Shown here piece after piece: positions 52,601-64,000 of a stretch of 64,000 nucleotides of DNA. The stretch covers positions 35,790 to 99,789 of the forward strand of contig CAIKZZ010000037.1 in the NCBI GenBank assembly GCA_903832085.1, in the 5' to 3' direction. The notes beneath the pieces were generated by a model. That model was not told the origin of the DNA. It saw nothing but the letters and a program-made list of their open reading frames with translations, and did not search any database. This stretch comes from an uncultured Pseudomonadota bacterium (lineage in GTDB: Bacteria > Pseudomonadota > Gammaproteobacteria > Steroidobacterales > Steroidobacteraceae). Every line of letters starts with the position of its first letter. Positions within the stretch are counted from its first letter, which is position 1. A program made the translations under genes and the position numbers.

Positions 52601-52759
52601 GTTCCGGCGATGTACGTCTTGATAGACGATCTGGAGCATTGGTTGGCGCCACGCTTTGATGGGCTGCTCACCGATCGCGATGAGGCGCCCTCGGAGAGGG
52701 GTCCGCAGTCGCCAATGGTTGCGCAGGTATCAGAGAGCGCCCAGAAGCCGGGTGACTGA
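49628..52759 (+). CDS. RND efflux permease (HAE1-like)
   Basis: A 1043-residue inner-membrane proton/drug antiporter. The two halves are typical: N-terminal helix, periplasmic porter domain, helices 2-6, then a repeat. The family motif GILVDDAIVEIENI in helix 4 carries the two proton-relay Asp; helix 10 region and FAVLVLLFARVLQP are as expected. Closer in pattern to divalent Ibe/HAE1-like exporters than to AcrB, with a short C-terminal tail. Substrate unknown. Confidence 0.92.
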   Translation: MKNLSAWAIRNPISPLVLFAVLVFVGIVAFIQLPVNAEPDVTFPMVIVNISQPGAAPVELETQVLQKVEGAVASVGNVRNITSRATEGVAMAYVEFQIGTPIDRAVNDVRDAVARVRAELPEGIQEPTVSRLDVEGGALAYFAVSSTSQTEEQLSWFVDNTVTKRLLTVRGVAQVTRGGGVNREIRIELDPSRMQALGITAVEVNQQLRSLNVNAPGGRAQLAGGEQSIRVLGSARSAFQLGATRIQLPGGRYARLDDIAEVHDGIAEVRSLSRLNNRPTTTFGVFRAHGQSDVTTLDRVNAEIIKIQKENPGITTKMVFTSVESTRHGFKSAIEALLEGSILAVAVVWLFLRDWRATGISALAIPLSAIPTFAVMSWLDFTLNQISLLALSLVAGILVDDAIVEIENIMRHMRMGKTGFQAALDAADEIGLAVVATSATIIAVFLPVSFMGGFSGQYFKQFGLTVAAAVFLSLLVARLITPVIAAFTLKPAGFKEHLNGPLMYRYLDLLQKCLRHPWRTIGVGSGVFLLSLIALAIIPKDFIPASDIGTSQVTIELPPGVRIEDTSNVSARVTALVRSYPEVTDVVESIGSGDDGSVRNGTLYISLKPRAERKLSQKEWEDQLSPQLRKIPDARVQVADQGGGGGDSQVTLYFTGDDPVILDAAAREAIEQMRSVKDLRDPRIKGDLPRPEILINPHFDLAAELGVTVQAISQTIRIATLGDIPQNAAKFSLSDRQVPIRVSLRESSRQNLSTIENLPVPTSSGGTVPLKAVADISFGEGPAAVRRYNQSRRIMVESGLQPGAALGDAMKKIMLLPAISHLPQGVQLVKTGNIEFMQEMMTNFALAIAAGVLMVFAVLVLLFARVLQPITILSALPLSLGGAVVALMVCGLPFSFPVVIGILMLMGIVAKNSILLVDFAIEEMRTGKDRLTALVEAGHKRAQPIVMTSIAMIAGMMPIALGLGDADAFRAPMAIAVIGGIITSTFLTLVVVPAMYVLIDDLEHWLAPRFDGLLTDRDEAPSERGPQSPMVAQVSESAQKPGD

Positions 52760-52776
52760 TAAGAGGGGGTAAATGA

Positions 52777-52811
52777 TGCGATGCAGCATTGATGGTGCGA
52801 TGCAGCATTGA
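52777..52811. repeat. tandem direct repeat upstream of gltB
   Basis: TGCGATGCAGCATTGA occurs twice, at 52777-52792 and 52796-52811, with a 19-bp period. Each copy includes the palindrome ATGCAGCAT. It lies 70-105 bp before the gltB start and could bind a regulator of nitrogen assimilation. Confidence 0.5.
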
Positions 52812-52880
52812 CCTGTGAGCTTCAGCACCGCATAGTGCGCGACCACAGACACGCCCGCCATAACGGGAAACGAGGTCCGC

Positions 52881-58837
<5,957 letters not shown>

Positions 58838-58934
58838 CCGTTGCATAATCGCCTGTAAAGAGACTACCGATTGTCGCTTAACAATTAGCCTGAAGTTGTT
58901 TTAGTAGTTGCAACAGCGTGTGAGGATGGGTTCT

Positions 58935-60224
58935 ATGGCAACGAATGCTGAACTGCAAATGCTGCGTGAGTCTGCTATCCCACGAGGGATCTCGAATCTG
59001 CTGCCGGTGTTTGCCGCCCGTGCACTCAATGCTGAGCAATGGGACGTTGAAGGGAAACGCTATATTGATTTCGCTGCAGGAATTGCCGTGCTCAACACCG
59101 GCCATCTCCATCCTACTGTTAAGCGCGCTGTCAGCGAGCAACTGGAACACTTTAGTCATACCTGCTTTCAAGTCACACAGTACGAAAGCTATGTCCGCCT
59201 TGCTGATCGACTTAATAAATTAGCGCCGGGGCCGACTCCTAAGAAGACACTATTTTTAACCACGGGCGCAGAAGCGGTCGAAAACGCAGTCAAAATTGCA
59301 CGTGCCTATACAAAGCGCAGTGCAGTGATTGCGTTTTCAGGTGCTTTTCACGGACGCACAATGTATGCCATGGGGCTCACCGGTAAAGTGGCCCCATACA
59401 AGCTGGGCTTTGGCCCAATGCCAGGAGAGATCTTTCATTTACCGTTTCCGGCAGCTTATCTTGGGGTGCCGCAGAGTTGCAGCTTGCACGCGCTCGATAC
59501 GCTATTTAAAGCCGACGTGGACCCGTCACGCGTTGCTGCCATCATCATTGAGCCCGTTCAGGGCGAGGGTGGTTTCTATCCTGCTCCTATAGAGTTCCTG
59601 CGTGAACTGCGTCGGATCTGCACTGAGCACGGCATCGTGCTGATTGTGGATGAAGTGCAAACGGGCTTTGCACGCACTGGAAAAATGTTCGCACTAGAGT
59701 ATGCGCAGGTAGAGGCAGACTTAATTACGGTCGCCAAGAGCCTTGCCGGTGGATTCCCGCTCTCTGGGGTTATTGGAAAAGCTGAGATTATGGATGCACC
59801 AGCGCCCGGCGGGCTTGGGGGCACCTACGCCGGATCACCAGTAGCGTGTGCCGCCGCCTTGGCTGTTCTCGACGTGATTGAGAAAGAACAACTGTGTGCA
59901 CGTGCGGTGGTGATCGGTACCTTGATTAAAGAGCGGCTAACCAAGCTACGTACCGACCGCGGACTCAAGTGCATCGGCGATGTGCGCGGACTAGGCGCCA
60001 TGATCGCACTTGAGCTGGTGAAAAACGGTGATGTGTCGCAGCCTGATGCGGAACTAACAAAAGCCCTGGTGCAACGTGCGGCAGCAAATGGACTGCTCAT
60101 TTTGTCATGTGGCACACGGGCAAACGTGATCCGGTTCTTAGCGCCACTGACAATTAGCGACGCAATACTCGAAGAAGGGCTGCAGATTCTTGAGCGGTGT
60201 TTAATCGAGCTTGCGGCAATATAA
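58935..60224 (+). CDS. gabT: 4-aminobutyrate aminotransferase
   Basis: PLP class III aminotransferase, 429 residues. The ATG at 58935 has GAGG nine bases upstream; TTG at 58908 and ATG at 58926 are alternatives. Signatures: LTTGAEAVENAVKIARAYT, SGAFHGRTMYAMGLTGK, VDEVQTGFARTG and the PLP Lys in TVAKSLAGGFPLSGV. The GLGGTYAGSPVACAAAL segment fits GabT. No gabD is near. Convergent with the ThDP enzyme gene. Confidence 0.92.
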   Translation: MATNAELQMLRESAIPRGISNLLPVFAARALNAEQWDVEGKRYIDFAAGIAVLNTGHLHPTVKRAVSEQLEHFSHTCFQVTQYESYVRLADRLNKLAPGPTPKKTLFLTTGAEAVENAVKIARAYTKRSAVIAFSGAFHGRTMYAMGLTGKVAPYKLGFGPMPGEIFHLPFPAAYLGVPQSCSLHALDTLFKADVDPSRVAAIIIEPVQGEGGFYPAPIEFLRELRRICTEHGIVLIVDEVQTGFARTGKMFALEYAQVEADLITVAKSLAGGFPLSGVIGKAEIMDAPAPGGLGGTYAGSPVACAAALAVLDVIEKEQLCARAVVIGTLIKERLTKLRTDRGLKCIGDVRGLGAMIALELVKNGDVSQPDAELTKALVQRAAANGLLILSCGTRANVIRFLAPLTISDAILEEGLQILERCLIELAAI

Positions 60225-60225
60225 G

Positions 60226-60245
60226 CGCGTCATATAAGTGACGCG
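60226..60245. terminator. hairpin between convergent genes
   Basis: CGCGTCA and TGACGCG flank a 6-base loop. It sits in the 26-bp space between gabT and the ThDP enzyme gene and may act for both directions; no clear T-run follows on either strand. Confidence 0.4.
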
Positions 60246-60250
60246 GAACG

Positions 60251-61927
60251 TTAGCCGTTAGCTTTTGTGCCCGATAACTCCGATAAACGTTTATTTGGTG
60301 CAATGTCCTCCACGCTGGTGACGAGCTCGATCAGGCGGGGCCCGTTTGCTGCGAGCGCAGTCGACAGTGCGCAGCTGAAGCCCACCGTGGTTGTGACGCG
60401 TACCGCTGGAATGCCAGTAGCAGCTGCTAGCATTACAAAATCCGGATTTACAAGATTCGTGGCGTGTGTTCGACCGGGGTAGCGCATTTCTTGGTGCATG
60501 CGGATTGTTCCAAAGCTGCCGTTATTCAAGATCAGGAACACGACATCAGCTCCGTTAGAAACCGCCGTTATTAACTCGTTTGCTGCCATCATGAAGCAGC
60601 CATCGCCAGAAACGGCTACCACTTTGCGTCTAGGGTACAACAGCGCCGCAGCGATAGCCGCAGGAACACCATAGCCCATCGCACCACTTTGAGGAGCAAG
60701 TTGTGTAGGGAATACGTCGTGTTGGAAAAAGCGATGAAGCCACGCGGCGTAGTTACCAGCCCCGTTCGCGACGATTGCGTCCTTGGGCAATTGTCGGCGC
60801 AATTCCAAAAACACTTCACTTGGATTGACGTCCCCCGTCACAGGTACAGGTGCAAGATCCGCTAAATACAAAGTACGTAGGTGCTCGGTCCAACCGTTCC
60901 AGGGCATGTCTACTGGTGCTTCTAAATTAACAAGCGCTTTGCAGGTTGATAGAGGAGACGCGTAGGTGCCGATACGCACCTTGAATACTCGGTTTAGATC
61001 CTCGGCACATGTGGCTACATGGATCACCCGGTCATGCACAATGGTTGGGTCTAGGCGCATGTATCCGCCCGTTTCAACATCGCCAAGAGCGGCCCCAATA
61101 ACCAGGACGAGGTCAGCGTCTTTGAGAGCAGCTGTCACAGCTGTGCCCGCGGCGAAGCCAAACTCACCGATATAATGAGGAGCACTGTTTGGATATAGGT
61201 CCTTGCGTCGAAAACCATTTGCAACTGGCAAATTCCAGCGACTGATAAACGCATGGAGGGCGTCTACCCCCTCTGGAGTCCAGCCACTACCACCCACCCA
61301 TACAAGGGGATGCTTCGCTTTCGCCAGCGCTCGCGCGATAGAGCTAATAACAGCCAAATCAACCGCGCGCGGTATCACAGTTACTTGTGCGGCGATGGGG
61401 GCTGTGCATGGCTCATCAAGCATGTCCTCTGGCAGACTGATCACTACCGGTCCCGGGCGGTCACTCACCGCGCGTTGGAATGCTTCAGCCACCACAGACG
61501 GGAGCATCTCAGGGTCAGTGATCTGAGCTACCCACTTGGCAATACCGCCAAACATGATTGTAAAGTCGATCTCCTGAAAAGCGTTTCTGCCGAGGTCTGC
61601 ACGTGCTACTTGACCGACAAAAAGCACAAGCGGAGTCGCATCTTGTTGTGCCGTATGCAAGGCAATACTCGCATGTGTGGCACCTGGGCCGCGCGTCACA
61701 AAGCACACACCGGGCCGACCGGTCAGCTTGCCGCATGCTTCGGCCATGTTGGCGGCATTTGCCTCATGACGGCAGGTCACTAAGCGCACCTGATCGCGTA
61801 CTTCATACAGTGCGTTTAGCACCGCAAGATAGCTTTCCCCAGCAACCGCGAATACAAGATCGACACCCTGTGCCTGTAGGGATTGCACGAGCGCTGTTGC
61901 AGCGCTACGGATTGGTAAAAGAGTCAT
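60251..61927 (-). CDS. thiamine diphosphate-dependent enzyme (acetolactate synthase-like)
   Basis: A 558-residue ThDP enzyme with PYR, central and PP domains: the catalytic Glu in FAVAGESYLA, CFVTRGPGATHA, and the ThDP-binding GDGCFMMAANELITAVSNG with NN at its end. It resembles the IlvB/benzoylformate/indolepyruvate-type family without a regulatory subunit nearby. The start at 61927 gives a proper N-terminus (TLLPIRSAATALVQSLQAQG). It begins 13 bp after the ParB-like gene and is probably cotranscribed. True substrate unknown. Confidence 0.87.
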   Translation of the reverse strand: MTLLPIRSAATALVQSLQAQGVDLVFAVAGESYLAVLNALYEVRDQVRLVTCRHEANAANMAEACGKLTGRPGVCFVTRGPGATHASIALHTAQQDATPLVLFVGQVARADLGRNAFQEIDFTIMFGGIAKWVAQITDPEMLPSVVAEAFQRAVSDRPGPVVISLPEDMLDEPCTAPIAAQVTVIPRAVDLAVISSIARALAKAKHPLVWVGGSGWTPEGVDALHAFISRWNLPVANGFRRKDLYPNSAPHYIGEFGFAAGTAVTAALKDADLVLVIGAALGDVETGGYMRLDPTIVHDRVIHVATCAEDLNRVFKVRIGTYASPLSTCKALVNLEAPVDMPWNGWTEHLRTLYLADLAPVPVTGDVNPSEVFLELRRQLPKDAIVANGAGNYAAWLHRFFQHDVFPTQLAPQSGAMGYGVPAAIAAALLYPRRKVVAVSGDGCFMMAANELITAVSNGADVVFLILNNGSFGTIRMHQEMRYPGRTHATNLVNPDFVMLAAATGIPAVRVTTTVGFSCALSTALAANGPRLIELVTSVEDIAPNKRLSELSGTKANG

Positions 61928-61940
61928 GTGTCTACGCCCG

Positions 61941-62558
61941 TTAATGTCGTTGTACCGGCCCGCACCAGCCCGGCAAGTAATCTGCATCGAGACTCTTGGC
62001 AAGTTCCAGTGCTTTTGCGAGGGTGGTGGAAAAATCTTTGTCGATATGGTGGCGTTTGATGCGCAATCTTAAGAAATCTGCCCAGAGAAACTCACTGAAC
62101 GGCGTGACATCCTTTGCAAAACCGCCCATATGCCGTAGCTCCCCAGCGAGGCTCCGATATGGATCATCGACCAGTCCCGTTATCCGCCGTGGCAATTCTG
62201 CGTGATCGCAGCGCTTTCCACCTGAATCATATGGGTGAGTCCAGCCACGCGCCTCCATGAATGACCAGAAGGTGGATTTTTTGAGTCGGCGTAGATCAGC
62301 GACTACGGTCACCGCGATGGTTTTGACACCAGCCTGTTGTAGCGCGTATGCCAGATGATGATGGTCGATGACGTAGTAGCGCTCTTTGAGTCCATGCACA
62401 ACTGGAATAGTGTGAGTACCTAAGTAGACGTTTTTATGACCAACTTCGCGCCAGTGCTTCACTTTAGCTGCGACTTCACGCATTCCAACAGTCATTTGTG
62501 TGGGGCGGAGCTCCCGTATAGCAATCGGGTGCAGGCGCGGTTCGCGAATTGTTGTCAT
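61941..62558 (-). CDS. ParB-like (ParBc_2 type) protein
   Basis: A 205-residue protein of the small ParB-like nuclease family PF08857. It contains LHPIAIRELRPTQMTVGMREV, the IPVVHGLKERYYVIDHHHLAYAL motif (HHH triple), FWSFMEARGWTHPYD and DADYLPGWCG. It has no HTH or linker of true ParB, so a partition role is unlikely. Cotranscribed with the ThDP enzyme; the family's biochemical role is not known. Confidence 0.85.
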   Translation of the reverse strand: MTTIREPRLHPIAIRELRPTQMTVGMREVAAKVKHWREVGHKNVYLGTHTIPVVHGLKERYYVIDHHHLAYALQQAGVKTIAVTVVADLRRLKKSTFWSFMEARGWTHPYDSGGKRCDHAELPRRITGLVDDPYRSLAGELRHMGGFAKDVTPFSEFLWADFLRLRIKRHHIDKDFSTTLAKALELAKSLDADYLPGWCGPVQRH

Positions 62559-62665
62559 CAGGAAGCCCTGTTGGTTGCCAAGGGCCCTATTGTGATCCGT
62601 TTTTGGCCCGAATGAACCATCGTTCGACGAGCCGCGAATGGTTCAAAGTACGATGCAATAGCTTT

Positions 62666-63748
62666 TTACTCTGGCCCGACTACAAGGACTTTAAACGTAT
62701 TAGGTATTTGTGCGGGGCGGGGGTGTGGTTGCTCGGCGGTAGCCGCTGGCGTCGCGCCAAAGTCAGCCGTTACTAAATAAATACGACCCGAGACCTCATC
62801 CAATGCCATCGTGCGGGCACCGGGCTGGGTTTGCAGGGTTTGTTTAATCGCGTAACTGCCATTGCTGGCGGCCTCTGCAACAGACAGCGTGCCCTCACCG
62901 TTTGAGCTAAATACCAGTTTGCGCACTGCATCATACGCTGCAGCATCAGGGCCTGCTCCAATGCTGATTCGTTGCACTTGCTTCCCGCTGCGGCTGTCGG
63001 TGACTACCATCGTTTTGCCGTCACACACCGAGTACAGGTGACCGGCCTCGCGGTTCAAGGCAAGTCCACTCGGGCTGGCGCAGTCTGGGAGCTGCCAGGT
63101 GGCAGTCACGTTAAGCGTGCGTGCGTCGATGGCCAGCATCTGTCCTGCTTCACTTTCAATGTTCAGATAGATCACACCGTGGCTGTCGGCAACCGCGAAT
63201 TCCGGCTTATCAGGCACTTTAATGGTGCCAATAACGGCGAGCGTGCTGGCATCAAGTGCCGTGACATCTTTGCTGCGCCCGTTGAATGTGAAAAGTCTGT
63301 GACTGCTTGGCTCGAAAAGAATGGCATCTGGATTCTGACCCGGGATAGGCACTTCTCTGATTACCGCAAGTGTAGTGTAGTCAAATTCGGTCACAGAGCT
63401 CGCCTTGCCATTACTCGTATAGCCGCGATTTAGCTCAGGTGCTAGTGCAACGCCGTGCACCCCACTCGTGTTTGCGATAGAGCCTGTAATCTTTCCTGTT
63501 TGGGTATCTACGACATCCACGTGATCGGCGCGTGTAATAAAAAGTCTATGCAGTGGGACATCCATCGTGAGGTAATCCCAGCCCCCAGTTCCTCCCAGTT
63601 GCCATGTCTCCAGAACGCGGTAGATTTCTTTGCTCGGATGCTTTGAATGCGACGATGCTGCTGATGCAGATAAAATGCCAACAGCGCTTATCGTCAAGAC
63701 CGCAGTAAGACCGGTAGCGCATCGATATTTATTTTGCATAACAACCAT
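62666..63748 (-). CDS. secreted YncE-like beta-propeller protein
   Basis: About 360 residues with a signal peptide (hydrophobic GLTAVLTISAVGILSASAAS) and repeated blades of the YVTN/YncE type, e.g. HGVALAPELNRGYTSNG, PDAILFEPSSHRLFTFNG, and PDAAAYDAVRKLVFSSNGEGT. Seven-bladed propellers of this class bind DNA or other partners outside the cytoplasm. The start is uncertain among TTG 63760, ATG 63748 and ATG 63739. Monocistronic. Confidence 0.8.
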   Translation of the reverse strand: MVVMQNKYRCATGLTAVLTISAVGILSASAASSHSKHPSKEIYRVLETWQLGGTGGWDYLTMDVPLHRLFITRADHVDVVDTQTGKITGSIANTSGVHGVALAPELNRGYTSNGKASSVTEFDYTTLAVIREVPIPGQNPDAILFEPSSHRLFTFNGRSKDVTALDASTLAVIGTIKVPDKPEFAVADSHGVIYLNIESEAGQMLAIDARTLNVTATWQLPDCASPSGLALNREAGHLYSVCDGKTMVVTDSRSGKQVQRISIGAGPDAAAYDAVRKLVFSSNGEGTLSVAEAASNGSYAIKQTLQTQPGARTMALDEVSGRIYLVTADFGATPAATAEQPHPRPAQIPNTFKVLVVGPE

Positions 63749-63777
63749 CCAGTTAATCAAAACAGAGCCACATTACT

Positions 63778-64000
63778 TGATCCGACGTCCCCCCTGTTTG
63801 AGTCCTGAGGGCATCTAGAGTCTGACGGTTAATATATCTGCTTTTTTGGTCATTTGTCTCGCGTACTCGGCAGGGGTCATACCGCCAAGTGCTTTCTTCG
63901 GTCTTTCCTCGTTATTCGCATCGCCACGCCTCAATCGTCCGCTGCGCTTGCTCCAGACTGACGAACCAGTTTTCGTTCAAGCACTCATCTCTCAGTCGCC
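63778..64000 (-). mobile_element. IS3-family insertion sequence remnant (window-truncated)
   Basis: The minus strand encodes the C-terminus of an IS3-type OrfB: RLRDECLNENWFVSLEQ and AQRTIEAWRCE, a stop, then in the shifted frame NNEERPKKALGGMTPAEYAR ending VRL-stop at 63815. A 2-bp loss near 63928 explains the shift. TGATCCG at 63778 with a CCCCCC run may be the terminal repeat. The rest lies beyond the window. Confidence 0.8.

Overview
The window is chromosomal DNA of a gammaproteobacterium. This rests on gene neighbourhoods typical of that class: dapF-DUF484-xerC, hemC-hemD, engB convergent with polA and followed by cytochrome c4 and dsbA, gltBD, nudC, ubiK and fghA. An sRNA candidate between polA and engB resembles the Xanthomonas sRNA sX13, and the arginine genes are not the enterobacterial set, so a lineage near Xanthomonadales, Nevskiales or Steroidobacterales fits best (inference only).

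Layout. 1-13.7 kb is housekeeping: xerC/DUF484/dapF, a secreted TPR protein, rimO, a short-chain reductase, a ferredoxin-linked reductase, hemCD, a beta-hydroxyacid dehydrogenase, an orphan response regulator, a PII protein with a sigma-54 promoter, ubiK and a cytochrome c5. 13.8-16.7 kb is a plastic patch. It has two tRNA-Arg genes, a toxin-antitoxin fusion or remnant, a RidA-like gene, a decayed modE-like gene beside a solitary modA, and a ModE-box-like operator. 16.8-22.7 kb holds dsbA, cytochrome c4, engB, the sRNA candidate, polA, an lptM-like lipoprotein and a thioesterase. 22.8-33.8 kb carries an acyl-CoA dehydrogenase, a secreted sedolisin and M20 peptidase, an FAD oxidase, an RDD protein, maiA and fghA.

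33.8-42.1 kb is a complete minus-strand arginine operon: argR-argG-DUF1611-argC-argD-argF'-argB-argH. It has tandem ARG boxes over the argR start region and a second ARG-like pair before argB. The carbamoyltransferase belongs to the N-acylornithine branch and has Ala where acetyl-specific enzymes have Glu. No N-acylglutamate synthase is present, and the DUF1611 P-loop gene overlaps argG by 4 bp and lies 4 bp before argC, so it is a candidate for that missing step. 42.1-45.3 kb has an NRDE protein, NudC and a divergent pair of FlhC-like and FlhD-like regulators; the FlhD-like chain appears to hold two FlhD folds in tandem, and a perfect inverted repeat lies between the genes. 45.3-52.8 kb encodes a YadGH-type ABC exporter, a YheT-like hydrolase and an RND efflux pair. 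52.9-58.8 kb is gltBD. The rest is gabT, a ThDP enzyme coupled to a ParB-like protein, a secreted beta-propeller, and the broken end of an IS3-family transposase at the right edge.

Most promising for follow-up: the DUF1611-containing arginine operon, the divergent FlhC/tandem-FlhD pair, the sX13-like sRNA whose terminator lies in engB codons, the decayed mod regulator with its preserved operator, and seven helically phased A-tracts upstream of hemC.
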